Notes: generated by a model from the sequence alone, not told the origin. A stretch of 60,664 nt of DNA from Casp-Chloro-G3 sp002816715 (GCA_027623815.1 JAQBUV010000005.1:1-60664); one strand, 5' to 3'. Shown: positions 18,071-27,096, counted from the stretch's first letter. Numbers and translations are program-made.

Positions 18071-18592
18071 CTAAAACTCCTCATAATCGTTAAGCGGGTA
18101 CTCCTTGCGTCCAGGATACCCTTCAAATTCCTCGTAGAGCAACAGGGGAGCAAGGTCGGGATGCCCATCGAAATCCACCCCAAACAGGTCGTGGGCCTCT
18201 CGCTCGTACCAATCAGCGGCTTGCCACACCGAGGTCACCGACGGCAAACTTGGGTTTTCATAGGGGACATCAGTCTTGATCACCAGCGTCTGCTCATGGG
18301 TCAGGGATTGCAAGAAGTAGACCAGCTGGAAGTACTTTTCGTAGTCCACGCAGGCAAGGCAAAGCAAGAGTTTGAAATCCAGCCGAGGATCATCCTTGGC
18401 GGTCTGACAAAGACTGGCGATACTGCCGGAATCCACCTTCAACTGCGGCAAGTCTTTCAAGACACCAGGTTGAGGGTGGAACTGCTGGAATACGTCCTCC
18501 ACCAGCGCCAACAGTTCGCGGCGGGACTGACTTAGCTGGTCGAAATCGGGCGGGGACTCCTCGGGCGGGCCCTGGTTATGGTGTTGGGCCAC
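18071..18592 (-). CDS. nuoC: NADH-quinone oxidoreductase subunit C (30 kDa)
   Basis: Peripheral-arm subunit of complex I without cofactors. 173 residues. The family signature YEREAHDLFGVDFDGHPDLAPLLLYEEFEGYPGRKEYPL near the C-terminus is clear (fragments WYEREAHDLFGV and GYPGRKEYPL). Overlaps nuoB by 17 nt, typical of coupled nuo genes. Confidence 0.95.
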   Translation of the reverse strand: MAQHHNQGPPEESPPDFDQLSQSRRELLALVEDVFQQFHPQPGVLKDLPQLKVDSGSIASLCQTAKDDPRLDFKLLLCLACVDYEKYFQLVYFLQSLTHEQTLVIKTDVPYENPSLPSVTSVWQAADWYEREAHDLFGVDFDGHPDLAPLLLYEEFEGYPGRKEYPLNDYEEF

Positions 18593-19112
18593 TGCTCTTG
18601 GCGTCCTGCATAATTTTCTCTTGAAGCTTCAAAATCCCATACAGCAGGGCTTCTGGCCGAGGCGGGCAGCCCGGGACGTACACATCCACCGGGATAATGT
18701 GGTCAACGCCCATCACCACCGAGTAGGAGCGATAGTAAGGCCCGCCGTTGGTGGCGCAACTACCCATGGCGATTACCCACTTGGGTTCAGGCATTTGCTC
18801 GTACAGCAAGCGAATGGGTTCGGCCATTTTCTTGACTACCGTGCCGGCCACTATCATAACGTCGGACTGACGGGGCGACGGCCAGGTCACCACGCCAAAC
18901 CGGTCAAAGTCATGGTGGGCCATGTAGGTGGATATCATTTCAATGGCGCAACAAGCGAGTCCAAAACTCAACGTCCAGAGAGAAGACTTACGCGCCATTC
19001 CGAAAAGCTGGTCTTTGGTAGTGGTTATCACGCCGGGGACTCTGCCAGTGATGGCTTGGTCCAACAAGCTGGGTGCTGGCCGATTCCCCTGACCCAGAAT
19101 TATTTCTGCCAT
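18576..19112 (-). CDS. nuoB: NADH-quinone oxidoreductase subunit B (20 kDa)
   Basis: Carries the terminal cluster N2 that passes electrons to quinone. 178 residues. Cluster ligands are visible: the tandem Cys pair in SFGLACCAIEM, the Cys of MGSCATNGGPY and that of VYVPGCPPRPEALL. The C-terminus is typical. Overlaps nuoA by 13 nt. Confidence 0.97.
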   Translation of the reverse strand: MAEIILGQGNRPAPSLLDQAITGRVPGVITTTKDQLFGMARKSSLWTLSFGLACCAIEMISTYMAHHDFDRFGVVTWPSPRQSDVMIVAGTVVKKMAEPIRLLYEQMPEPKWVIAMGSCATNGGPYYRSYSVVMGVDHIIPVDVYVPGCPPRPEALLYGILKLQEKIMQDAKSSGPTP

Positions 19113-19519
19113 TCAAGGACTCCCTTTCTCCAGCCGTAGATGATAGCGAAGAACAACACGCCCAGGAATAGCATCATGGCGTAGAAAGGCACGGAGTTAC
19201 CCAGGTCTCTCTGCTCCAAGAAGATGACCGCCCACGGGAACAAGAAGACGGCTTCGACATCAAAGATCAAGAAAAGAATGGCGAAGATGTAGAACCGGAT
19301 GTTGATATTGGACCATGCAAACGGTGTTGCCGGGATGCCGCACTCGTAGGTGGTGAGTTTGACGTCCGAGTGCCGACGTGAAGATAGCATTCTTGAGGCG
19401 GCAAACATGCCACCGATAGCCAGCACGCCCACCACGGCGGAAAGCGCAACCGCAGTCCAGTTACTGGCGAAAACGTTGGGGTCGAAGGCTTGTAATGTCA
19501 CGCCGATTGGTGGCGTCAT
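19100..19519 (-). CDS. nuoA: NADH-quinone oxidoreductase subunit A
   Basis: Three-helix membrane subunit of complex I at the quinone-channel entrance. 139 residues. Signature loop YECGIPATPFAW and the helix-2 segment FDVEAVFLFPWAV with its conserved acidic residues are present. First gene of the operon; a sigma-70-type promoter lies 55-84 nt upstream. Confidence 0.95.
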   Translation of the reverse strand: MTPPIGVTLQAFDPNVFASNWTAVALSAVVGVLAIGGMFAASRMLSSRRHSDVKLTTYECGIPATPFAWSNINIRFYIFAILFLIFDVEAVFLFPWAVIFLEQRDLGNSVPFYAMMLFLGVLFFAIIYGWRKGVLEWQK

Positions 19520-19573
19520 ACTCTAAATTCGTAAATGTGTAATTTCATAATTTGCAGGGAGTGATTTGCCGCA

Positions 19574-19603
19574 ATCTTAACATCGGGCCGAATCTAGTGT
19601 CAA
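19574..19603 (-). promoter_or_regulatory. Sigma-70-type promoter of the nuoA-N operon
   Basis: Minus strand: perfect -35 TTGACA (19603-19598), 18-nt spacer, -10 TAAGAT (19579-19574, 4 of 6 matches). The start codon of nuoA is 55 nt further on. The rest of the 251-nt gap between nuoA and the PncC-NMNAT gene shows nothing else clear. Confidence 0.65.
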
Positions 19604-19770
19604 CGTGAGTTGAACGTAGTTCCTGGGCGTCTTTGTTTGATCGGTTCGGGAGAGTAGAGGAGCGCACTGGAGTTTGCTCCTGGTCAAACACACAGGTCTA
19701 CCCCTACATAAGGAATGTGTGGCTCCATGAGAAATAAATGATACTGGTCTAAGTCCGCTAGCACCCAAGG

Positions 19771-20928
19771 CTAACTCTGAGCGCGCAATTCGGTCGAGGA
19801 AATATCCACCCGGAAACTGGATTCGGGAATGGCCTGGAACATCGGATGGAAGCCCTGCGGAATCGGCACATCCGCCAGCCCCATGAATCTGCCGTGGTCC
19901 TGCCGCCCCGCAACCAGGAATCGGCAGCCACCGGCCCACATCTCGGCCAGCGCGGTAAGCATATCAACCTCGCTGCCGCCATAGTACCGGGGGTCAACCA
20001 ATCGCACCGCCGTGTCCCAGCCAACGACAAATGTCGACCCGGGAAACAGTTGCGACTTCTTGTAAAATGTTTCCGCCCGGGTCAATACCACCTTTCCCTG
20101 GCCCTGAAACTGGCCTACCCGTCTCAGGATTTCTGCTTCTTCCAGCGCCGGCTTGTCAACGTTGATCACTGAGATTTCAAAGACAACCTCAGCGTTGAGC
20201 ATCTCCGACACTACTCGGGCCAGAGTCTGGTGACCGCGGTGCAGCGGGCTGAAGGAGCCCGGGAAAATAATAGCACGGTTGCTCTTACCGTCCCTTCTAA
20301 CGAGGCTTTCTTCGGAGACCATTCTGCCATCGGGATAAACCGTCAGGTGACCAATATCCCCAGAAATTAGCCGCTGAATCGGGGGTGGGTGAGCAATGAT
20401 GTCCTTCTGGGGATGTTCCTTGCTGGTCAACCCTATCGGGAGGTCTGCCTCAATGCCATAGGACTGGGCCAACGCCAGCAACAATAACCGGCTCACCAAC
20501 TCCTCTTCCCCGTCCCGCCCACGGGCGCCTTTTTCCAGTACCAGTTCGTATTGCAGCAGCCGGTTCTCATCCCAGGTTGCGATGAAACACCGATGGTCAC
20601 CGCGCTTGGTGCGGTCGGTGGCGATAGTAGCGGTACAGGCGACACCCACCACCGGAGAGTCGTCCTCGCGCAGTTGCACCCCCCGACGGTAGGCTGCTTT
20701 TGCCATATCCCGCGCCGTCTGAGACGACACATACTGCTCCGGTTCGACGCCCAAAAAATCAATCAGGGACAGGCGTCCGTAAGGCACTAGCGTTTCCAGA
20801 ATCGTTCGGGACGCGCCAGACACCCCCAAAAGCCAGGCAATTGCATGACTGCCCGCACCCGCCACCACAATAACTGACTTGTGGGGAGTCGCGTGAATTT
20901 TTTCGATCAGGGAATTAAGCTCATTCAC
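19771..20928 (-). CDS. PncC/CinA-like amidase fused to NadD-like nucleotidyltransferase
   Basis: 385 residues with two domains. Residues 1-165 resemble the CinA C-terminal domain (PncC, NMN deamidase): AGAGSHAIAWLLGVSGASRTILETLVPY is the family's active-site helix and Tyr loop in altered form, and VVGVACTATIATD matches the VTGVAGP strand. Residues 217-385 are a HIGH-type nucleotidyltransferase like NMN adenylyltransferase: IIFPGSFSPLHRGHQTL (HRGH at 230-233) and a Ser/Ser-rich end PESSFRVDISSTELR resembling ISSTxIR. Inferred role: NAD salvage or NMN recycling with both steps in one chain. Starts at GTG without a clear ribosome binding site, 20 nt after the flavin reductase-like gene. Confidence 0.8.
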   Translation of the reverse strand: MNELNSLIEKIHATPHKSVIVVAGAGSHAIAWLLGVSGASRTILETLVPYGRLSLIDFLGVEPEQYVSSQTARDMAKAAYRRGVQLREDDSPVVGVACTATIATDRTKRGDHRCFIATWDENRLLQYELVLEKGARGRDGEEELVSRLLLLALAQSYGIEADLPIGLTSKEHPQKDIIAHPPPIQRLISGDIGHLTVYPDGRMVSEESLVRRDGKSNRAIIFPGSFSPLHRGHQTLARVVSEMLNAEVVFEISVINVDKPALEEAEILRRVGQFQGQGKVVLTRAETFYKKSQLFPGSTFVVGWDTAVRLVDPRYYGGSEVDMLTALAEMWAGGCRFLVAGRQDHGRFMGLADVPIPQGFHPMFQAIPESSFRVDISSTELRAQS

Positions 20929-20948
20929 AGGAGGTCACGCATACTAAA

Positions 20949-21584
20949 TCACGCACGCCCAGTCTCGTTGGCCGGGTCCATTGCTGGGATTCCTTGGTCG
21001 GTTTCCTTGCTCGGGTTCCAGGGTGTGTAATCGATTTGATCCATGAGATGAGTAGACTTCTGGATCTGCTCTGCAATCTTGGCGTCCCATTCCTGGTTCC
21101 ACGCGGCGGGTATCATCCGGCGGGCCTCGGGCCACCAGAGAGGTTCGCTCTCGCTAACCGTCCCGCCGTCAACCACCTCGCCCAAGAAGCAGGTCATATC
21201 GCCGCCATCCATTGCGTTAATTACCCGGCAGTCCAGATAGCCCCAACAGTTCTGCAGGATTGGGCTGCCAGTTAGGCCACTTCTGTGAGCGACTTCTGAC
21301 AACTTGTCCCCATCAAGACCGCTAACCAGCCCGAAGTCTTTAATCAACTGAAGCTGGTCTGGCCGCAGGAAATTCAGCGCCAAGGCTCCACTGTGCTGGA
21401 TCAACTCCCAACTGTAGTTCGCTTTGTAAATTTGGATCACCACTCTCGGCTTCTCCGGGACAACCGAGGCCGCCCCGACCGAGACCGCAATTTGGGCGTT
21501 GGTCTTGCCTTGCCACTGACTGGTGACCGCCACAATCGGCGACCACAGTTGGCCCATCATCGCCGAAATAGGTGCAGAATCCAC
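20949..21584 (-). CDS. Flavin reductase-like FMN-binding split-barrel protein
   Basis: 211 residues. The flavin-reductase-like pattern is visible: WSPIVAVTSQWQGKTNAQIAVSVGAASVVPEKPRVVIQIYKANYSWELI, then LALNFL, with a typical split-barrel C-terminus up to about 155. The last 50 residues are extra and polar. Starts at GTG behind GGGAG. Probably binds FMN and may use NAD(P)H; partner unknown. Short gap to the PncC-NMNAT fusion suggests one transcript linking flavin/NAD chemistry. Confidence 0.75.
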   Translation of the reverse strand: MDSAPISAMMGQLWSPIVAVTSQWQGKTNAQIAVSVGAASVVPEKPRVVIQIYKANYSWELIQHSGALALNFLRPDQLQLIKDFGLVSGLDGDKLSEVAHRSGLTGSPILQNCWGYLDCRVINAMDGGDMTCFLGEVVDGGTVSESEPLWWPEARRMIPAAWNQEWDAKIAEQIQKSTHLMDQIDYTPWNPSKETDQGIPAMDPANETGRA

Positions 21585-21852
21585 TTGTCTCCCTTCCGCC
21601 AGTCATCGGCTGGAATCGCCTGATTAGATGATCACCGAGTTTAGCATTCCTGGTGATCTGGGTCTACTCAGACGCAGACAAAATCGTTCACGAATTTTTC
21701 ACACCTATCCTATTTCATTATGTTAATGTTGTTCATGAATAAACGGTGGTTTATAAAGGGAACAATATCCCTTCACATTATTCCTTCAGAGATTAGTAAC
21801 CCGGTTCAGCCTAACAACCAGATTGAGACGACCAAAGGGGCAGAGTATACAT

Positions 21853-22185
21853 ATGTCCAGAGGCCGCAAGACCAATCTCAGCATTCAACTGACCCCAGCA
21901 GAACGCACAGTGTTGGAGTCTTGGCAACGTTCAACCAGCATCCGAGCCGGCCTGGTCAGAAGAGGCCATATAATACTAATGCTGGCCGATGGCGAATCGA
22001 TTTCTCATATTGCCCGTACGGTGAGCATACGACGCCGGTTCATTTACAAATGGGTAGAGCGCTTCAGCGAGCAGCGGCTAGCCGGGCTGGTGGACAAACC
22101 CGGTAGAGGCAAAGCTGCTGCCACAACAGCGGTAGCAGTTAACCCCAAGCAGGACTTGGTGGCCGATTCCACCATCAGCCGTTAA
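21853..22185 (+). CDS. Orphan helix-turn-helix protein related to the IS630 transposase N-terminus
   Basis: 111 residues from ATG 21853 (an in-frame start 30 nt upstream lacks support). Residues about 10-80 match the winged-helix N-terminal part of IS630/Tc1-mariner transposases: SIQLTPAERTVLESWQRS, RRGHIILMLADGESISHIARTV, then SIRRRFIYKWVERFSEQRLAGLVDKPGRGK. The DDE catalytic domain is missing; the frame ends in a short tail and the next 25 nt lead straight into the neighbouring gene's end. It is either a transposase fossil or a domesticated DNA-binding protein. The frame is clean, so it could still be expressed. Confidence 0.65.
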   Translation: MSRGRKTNLSIQLTPAERTVLESWQRSTSIRAGLVRRGHIILMLADGESISHIARTVSIRRRFIYKWVERFSEQRLAGLVDKPGRGKAAATTAVAVNPKQDLVADSTISR

Positions 22186-22209
22186 ATATTAGCTCCCACA
22201 TGATAACTC

Positions 22210-23259
22210 CTACCAATCAGGCGAGTGTTCCTCAGCGTTGTTGTTGGTTAGACGCTGCTGATTGCTTCCGTCAGCATCCGTCACGAAAATTTCCCCCGGC
22301 CCATAGAGATACGAGACAAAGGCGATTTTCCGGCCATCCGGCGACCAGACCGGGTCGAGATCGTCCTGTCGATTGTTGGTCAGCCGTTGTTGTCTAGCCC
22401 CGTCGGCACGCATGGTGTAAATTTCGGCGTTACCGTCGCGGTAAGAAACGAAGGCCAGCAATTTGCTGTCCGGAGACCAGTCCGGAGACGCGTCCGACTC
22501 AGGCACTTGGGTCAGACGTAATTCTTGAACCGGGTCACGCCACGTACCCGGGTTAGATTTTGCCACTAAATAGATATCTACATTGTCATCTTTAGTGCGT
22601 ACGAAGGCGATTCGCTCTCCATCGGGAGACCAAACAGCTTCGGTGTCCCTCCCCTGAGTCAACTGGATCAGGTTAACGCCGCTGGGATTTCGCAGCCACA
22701 AGCCTGGCTCCGAGTTAGCGTCGGTGGCGTAGAACACCAGCCACTCCCCATCGGGAGACCAATCTCCCAAGCGGTCTTGCGCCTGGTTGAAAGTGATTCG
22801 GGTGGGATTGCCGCGATTGGGTTCCAGCACATACAGCTCCGGGTTACTCGCTCCAGAAATACTCTCACGCTGAGACACAAAGGCCAGCCGGTCGCCGTTG
22901 GGAGACCATGCCGCGCTGTCGTTCGCGTTGATGCGCTCGCCCCGGGTCAAACGAGTCTTTGCCTCGCCATTGCGGTTGATTTGATTGATCTCCAGGTTGC
23001 GGGACTCATCGGTCAGGTAAGCGATTTTTTCTCGGTCGTCAGACCAAATCGGGCTGAAATCCTGCGCACTGTTATTGGTAAGCTGGATGGCGTTACCGCT
23101 ACCCATATCCAGCAGAAATATTTCCTGGTCACCATCAGATTCAGAAACAAAGATGATCTGCTGTTCAGTAGATGAAGAGCATGCCATCAGCAATAACACA
23201 AACCATGCCAGCCCTACCAAAGTAATCCAATAGAAGGCTTTTTTCCAGACTGATTGCAT
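22210..23259 (-). CDS. TolB-like PD40 beta-propeller lipoprotein
   Basis: 349 residues from ATG 23259, chosen because GGTGA lies 5 nt upstream (ATG 23283 is possible). A lipoprotein signal peptide: KK near the N-terminus, a hydrophobic run, lipobox LMAC with Cys27. After it come six PD40 repeats with the core WSPDGxxIAF: SPIWSDDREKIAY, AAWSPNGDRLAFVS, GDWSPDGEWLVFYA, AVWSPDGERIAFVR, PDWSPDSKLLAFVS, PVWSPDGRKIAFVS, and a partial last one (HSPDW) that would close the propeller. Probably anchored on the outer face of the membrane; ligand unknown. Confidence 0.88.
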   Translation of the reverse strand: MQSVWKKAFYWITLVGLAWFVLLLMACSSSTEQQIIFVSESDGDQEIFLLDMGSGNAIQLTNNSAQDFSPIWSDDREKIAYLTDESRNLEINQINRNGEAKTRLTRGERINANDSAAWSPNGDRLAFVSQRESISGASNPELYVLEPNRGNPTRITFNQAQDRLGDWSPDGEWLVFYATDANSEPGLWLRNPSGVNLIQLTQGRDTEAVWSPDGERIAFVRTKDDNVDIYLVAKSNPGTWRDPVQELRLTQVPESDASPDWSPDSKLLAFVSYRDGNAEIYTMRADGARQQRLTNNRQDDLDPVWSPDGRKIAFVSYLYGPGEIFVTDADGSNQQRLTNNNAEEHSPDW

Positions 23260-23430
23260 TCTTTCACCCATGAACCCACCCATGAAACCGTTTATCGCCC
23301 ATACGCCGGGGCATTATCAACATGGAGACTCTCCACTAAGGGCGATTATAGTTAAACCTACTGTACCCATCCCTTCACCGTATTTTCCATTTGTCAGCAA
23401 ATAGTGCAAGTTTGCAAGTGGCGGTTATTC

Positions 23431-23459
23431 TTGACAACCTGTCGGGGCTTCTTTAGCAT
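23431..23459 (+). promoter_or_regulatory. Promoter of the amidohydrolase gene
   Basis: Plus strand: -35 TTGACA (23431-23436), 17-nt spacer, -10 TAGCAT (23454-23459, 4 of 6). The ATG at 23525 has a GGAGGTG site a few nt upstream. The remainder of the 23260-23430 gap, where divergent promoters would be expected, shows nothing definite. Confidence 0.55.
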
Positions 23460-23524
23460 CATTTTAACTTGAGCGTGAACTTGAACGAAGATTGCTCAAA
23501 TTTGGCGAGGGTGGAGGTGTTTTT

Positions 23525-24772
23525 ATGAAAGCCCTGATTGGAGCGAAACTAATTGACGGCACCGGTGGCCCGGTGATTGACGATGCCACGGTGCTCATTG
23601 ACGAGCCGCACATCGTCGAGGCTGGCCCCCGGGCGGCGGTGATGATTCCCGCCGATACTGAAATCATCGATGTGTCAGGCATGACCTTGATGCCCGGGCT
23701 GATCGACTGCCACGACCACCTGGCCTCCAAAGGCTACGATTTGGCCAGCCGTTGGGGACTGAATGAACCTATATCGCTGCGGCATTTGCGCACCGCCTAT
23801 GTCCTGGCCCAAACGCTGGCCGCCGGATACACTTGTGTGCGTGACGCTGGGGGCTTGGATGTTGGATTCAAGATGGCGGTGGAAGAAGGGCTATACCCGG
23901 GGCCAAGGCTGGTCAACTCCATCAGCATCATATCTCCCACCGGCGGTCTGGACGACCGGGTTAGCGGCTCAGGACATGCCCACGCGCATAACGACCCCCG
24001 GCTGCCTTCTGGAGTCGCCGACGGGGTGGACGCCGTGCGTACGAAAGTTCGTGAAATGGTCCGGGTCGGCGCCGACGTGATCAAGTTCGCCACCACCGGC
24101 GGCGCTAGTTCCCGGCCGGGACACGGCCCCAAAGACATCGAATACACGCCCGAGGAGGTCAAGGCGCTGGTGGCCGAGGCTCGCTCGCTGGGCCGCAACA
24201 CCATGTGCCATGCCGTGGGTGGTCAGGGACTGCGGAACGCAATTGAAGCTGGCGTCGGCTCAATTGAGCACGGGTGCTATCTGGCCGAAGACCCAGACCT
24301 GGCCAAAATGATGGCCGACCAGGGTATTTTTCTGGTGCCCACCTTTGAAGTCTACGAGTATCATTCCACGGTCAGCGCGCCGCACATGCAGGAACGGGCC
24401 AGGTCTTTAATGGAGATTCATAGAGAGAGCATGCATCAGGCCCTGGCCGCTGGCGTCAAAGTGGTGGCCGGAACTGACGCGGGCGGTTTTGTCCACGGCG
24501 ACAATGCCCGCGAGATCGAACTGCTGGTAGAACGGGGAATGTCCCCAATGCAAGCAATTCAGGCCGCCACCGGCTGGGCCGCCGAATGTGTTGGTCTGGA
24601 CAAAGAAATCGGCACCATTCAGAAGGGCAAGCTAGCCGACTTGCTGGTGCTGGACGGCGACCCGCTCAAAGACATCACCATTGTCCGAGACCAGGACCGA
24701 ATGATGCTGGTTATGAAGGGCGGTCAAGTCTTTGTTGACCTGCTGCCGATGGGAGAGCCTCTGGCGGTGTAG
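23525..24772 (+). CDS. Amidohydrolase-superfamily metal-dependent hydrolase
   Basis: 415 residues from ATG 23525 behind GGAGGTG. TIM-barrel amidohydrolase of the imidazolonepropionase / Xaa-Pro dipeptidase-like group. Metal ligands: HDH in MPGLIDCHDHL (about 63-72), a Lys in VIKFATTGG that is a candidate carbamylated ligand, His in TMCHAVGG and SIEHGCYL, and the Asp of GTDAGG. The C-terminal IQKGKLADLLVLDGDPLKDI is the usual end. Substrate cannot be predicted. Stands alone on the plus strand before trmD. Confidence 0.88.
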   Translation: MKALIGAKLIDGTGGPVIDDATVLIDEPHIVEAGPRAAVMIPADTEIIDVSGMTLMPGLIDCHDHLASKGYDLASRWGLNEPISLRHLRTAYVLAQTLAAGYTCVRDAGGLDVGFKMAVEEGLYPGPRLVNSISIISPTGGLDDRVSGSGHAHAHNDPRLPSGVADGVDAVRTKVREMVRVGADVIKFATTGGASSRPGHGPKDIEYTPEEVKALVAEARSLGRNTMCHAVGGQGLRNAIEAGVGSIEHGCYLAEDPDLAKMMADQGIFLVPTFEVYEYHSTVSAPHMQERARSLMEIHRESMHQALAAGVKVVAGTDAGGFVHGDNAREIELLVERGMSPMQAIQAATGWAAECVGLDKEIGTIQKGKLADLLVLDGDPLKDITIVRDQDRMMLVMKGGQVFVDLLPMGEPLAV

Positions 24773-24837
24773 GCCAAAAAGCAGATTGCCGCCAACCAAT
24801 CTATAGACCTACCGGTTCCCTGCTGTATCATGCAAAC

Positions 24838-25599
24838 ATGAAGTTTCACGTACTAACCCTGTTCCCAGAGGCTTTCTCTGGCCCTATGCAACACAGCATG
24901 TTGGGCCGCGCTCAGGAACGGGGGTTGATCTCGATACAGCTAACCGACATTCGTGACCATGCCCACGATGCCCACAACACTGCCGACGATTACCAATTTG
25001 GCGGCGGTTTCGGCATGGTGATGAAGCCAGAGCCAATATTTGAGGCCGTGGAGGATGTATTGTCCTCCCGTTCCCAAGAGGAGCGTCGGGACATACCAGT
25101 GATCCTGATGTCACCCCAGGGTGAAACCCTCGATCAAGAGATGGTTGAAGAGTTAGCCCACGAAGGTGAATTGGTTCTGATTTGCGGCCATTACGCGGGC
25201 GTGGACGAACGGGTCCGAGAACACTTGATCACCCGAGAAGTGAGCATCGGCGACTACGTGCTCACCGGCGGCGAGTTGGCGGCTATGGTGCTGATCGACG
25301 CGGTGTCCCGGTTTATCGACGGCGTGGTTGGCTCTCAGGAAAACGTTCTGGAGGACTCAATCACCTGCGGGCTGCTGCAACACCCGCTGTACACCCGTCC
25401 GGCTGATTTTCGCGAGTTCTCAGTGCCGGAAATCCTCCGCTCTGGGCATCACGCCGAGATCGAGCGGTGGCGGCGGCTTCAATCGCTTCGGATAACCCTG
25501 GAGAAGCGCCCCGACTTGCTGTCCACCGCTGATCTTACGTTAAATGACCTGGCGTTCCTGCAATCGCTGGGATGGCCCCCGCCGGAATCCCCGGAATAA
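24838..25599 (+). CDS. trmD: tRNA (guanine(37)-N1)-methyltransferase
   Basis: Methylates G37 of tRNAs using S-adenosylmethionine, which prevents frameshifting. 253 residues. Trefoil-knot SPOUT signature: LTLFPEAFSGPMQHSMLGRA at the N-terminus, DDYQFGGGFGMVMKPEP, LVLICGHYAGVDERV, then SIGDYVLTGGELAAMVLIDAV. Normal length. The usual neighbours rimM/rpsP/rplS are not here. The thioesterase follows after 8 nt. Confidence 0.96.
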   Translation: MKFHVLTLFPEAFSGPMQHSMLGRAQERGLISIQLTDIRDHAHDAHNTADDYQFGGGFGMVMKPEPIFEAVEDVLSSRSQEERRDIPVILMSPQGETLDQEMVEELAHEGELVLICGHYAGVDERVREHLITREVSIGDYVLTGGELAAMVLIDAVSRFIDGVVGSQENVLEDSITCGLLQHPLYTRPADFREFSVPEILRSGHHAEIERWRRLQSLRITLEKRPDLLSTADLTLNDLAFLQSLGWPPPESPE

Positions 25600-25607
25600 G
25601 CAGGACT

Positions 25608-26087
25608 ATGCCCAGATCCGATTTCAAATTCCATACTGTGGTCAGGGTGCGCTGGATGGACTGCGACGCCCAGGGTATTGTCTTCAATGGCGCGTACATG
25701 GGCTACCTGGAAATCGCCCAGGCCGAATACTTCCGCACCCTGGGGTTCAGCATCTACAAGATTGCGCAGCGAGGATACTTTGACAGCGCGGTGGTCAAGG
25801 CCACCCTGGAATTCAAAGCCCCGGCCCGTATCGACGAACTGTTGGAACTGCACGCCCGGGTCTCCCGCATTGGCAACACCAGCCTGACCCTTGACGTGGA
25901 GATTTACCAGCCGGACTCGGAGAGGCTGCTCAGCGCAATCCAAGCGGTGTACGTGGGCTTTTACCCGGAGACTCTGGCTACCCGACCGGTGCCGGGGGAG
26001 ATTCGCGCTCTAGTAGGCCATTTTGAGGCTAGCGGAGAGATTCTGCCTTTGGCGGAGTTCCCGGCGCTGGCTGAAGCGGCAACTTAG
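25608..26087 (+). CDS. 4HBT-family acyl-CoA thioesterase
   Basis: 159 residues from ATG 25608, 8 nt after the trmD stop (an ATG at 25572 inside trmD is possible but poorly supported). Hot-dog fold of the YbgC/4HBT type: VRVRWMDCDAQGIVFNGAYMGYLEIAQAEYF with the catalytic Asp of the DxxGxVxNxxY motif, followed by VKATLEFKAPARIDELLELHARVSRIGNTS. Hydrolyses an acyl-CoA or similar thioester. Cotranscribed with trmD, probably by chance. Confidence 0.85.
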   Translation: MPRSDFKFHTVVRVRWMDCDAQGIVFNGAYMGYLEIAQAEYFRTLGFSIYKIAQRGYFDSAVVKATLEFKAPARIDELLELHARVSRIGNTSLTLDVEIYQPDSERLLSAIQAVYVGFYPETLATRPVPGEIRALVGHFEASGEILPLAEFPALAEAAT

Positions 26088-26158
26088 AATCGCTTCGCTC
26101 GGCGTAGCAGAGAGGCCTTGGCAGAGGGATAAAAGTCCGAAGAGGAAGAAAGCGGCGG

Positions 26159-27076
26159 TTAGGCCATGAATACCGGGGCCTCATCTCGATTGACCCGATT
26201 TTCATTTTGCATGCTCTGTCGTAGGAATTTGGGCAAGCTGAACATATTGGTGTGAGATTCGCCGTCATAGAACTTTAGCGGCTTGTTCACCCGCTGGGCG
26301 ATTAATCCGTCCAATTTTTCTGGTTCATCAAGTTTGGGCAACTCGGCATCCGACGCGATGTTAAAGCCCCACAATGTTTGGAATGCCGGGATGTGAACTT
26401 GACATCCTCTAACATTATTGAACACTCCCTGGAGAGTGTTGTGTATCGTCGTAAAGCATTCCTGGTGCGCCAGCAAGCCAGCCGGGCCAGACTGAGTCAC
26501 CAGAATGCCGCCAGGATTCAACTTTGACTTGGCAATTCGGTAATACTGGTCGGTGTAGAGCAGATATGCGGTGCCGCCCTCCAGGGGATCAACCAAGTCC
26601 ATAACCATCACGTCGAACTGCTGGGGGCAATTCTCCAGGTAGGCCCGGGCATCCTGATGCAGTAGTTCCACCCGCGGATCGTCGAAGCTGCCCTGGTGGT
26701 GTTGGGGTAAATAGCGGCGGCACAAGTCCACCACCTCCTGGTCCAAGTCCAGCATTACCACCCGCTCCACAGATTTATGAGACAGCACCTCTCTAAGAGT
26801 GCCGCCCTCCCCGCCGCCGCCAATAAACACCGTGCGAGGTTGCGGGTGCATCAGCATAGCGGGTTGCACCAACCCTTCATGGTAGATGTGCTCATCCCTC
26901 TCGGTAGACTGGGTCTTGCCGTCCAGCACCAGGCTGCGTCCAAAGACCACCGACTCCAGAACTTCCACGTTCTGATACTCGGTTTTACCGGAGTAGAGCA
27001 CCTTTTGCACCCGGAGCATCATCACCAGATCGGGGAAGACAGTTTCCAGATACCATTTGCCAGATATTTCGTCCAT
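26159..27076 (-). CDS. speE: Spermidine synthase-family aminopropyltransferase
   Basis: Transfers the aminopropyl group of decarboxylated S-adenosylmethionine to putrescine or a related amine. 305 residues. Family marks: YQNVEVLES, LVLDGKTQSTERDEHIYHEGLVQPAM, the nucleotide-binding VFIGGGGEGGTLREVL, VVMLDLDQEVVDLCRRYLP and the catalytic VMVMDLVDPLEG region followed by YYRIAKSKLNPGGILVTQSG. 20 nt after speD, so decarboxylase and transferase form one operon. The exact polyamine product cannot be read from sequence. Confidence 0.92.
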   Translation of the reverse strand: MDEISGKWYLETVFPDLVMMLRVQKVLYSGKTEYQNVEVLESVVFGRSLVLDGKTQSTERDEHIYHEGLVQPAMLMHPQPRTVFIGGGGEGGTLREVLSHKSVERVVMLDLDQEVVDLCRRYLPQHHQGSFDDPRVELLHQDARAYLENCPQQFDVMVMDLVDPLEGGTAYLLYTDQYYRIAKSKLNPGGILVTQSGPAGLLAHQECFTTIHNTLQGVFNNVRGCQVHIPAFQTLWGFNIASDAELPKLDEPEKLDGLIAQRVNKPLKFYDGESHTNMFSLPKFLRQSMQNENRVNRDEAPVFMA

Positions 27077-27096
27077 TACTTCTTCAACCAGCTTGA

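Noticed and set aside
19577..19939. 120-codon minus-strand frame in the nuoA upstream gap
   Set aside because: Overlaps the PncC-NMNAT gene in another frame and continues into the gap only by chance; Arg/Ser-rich, no start site.
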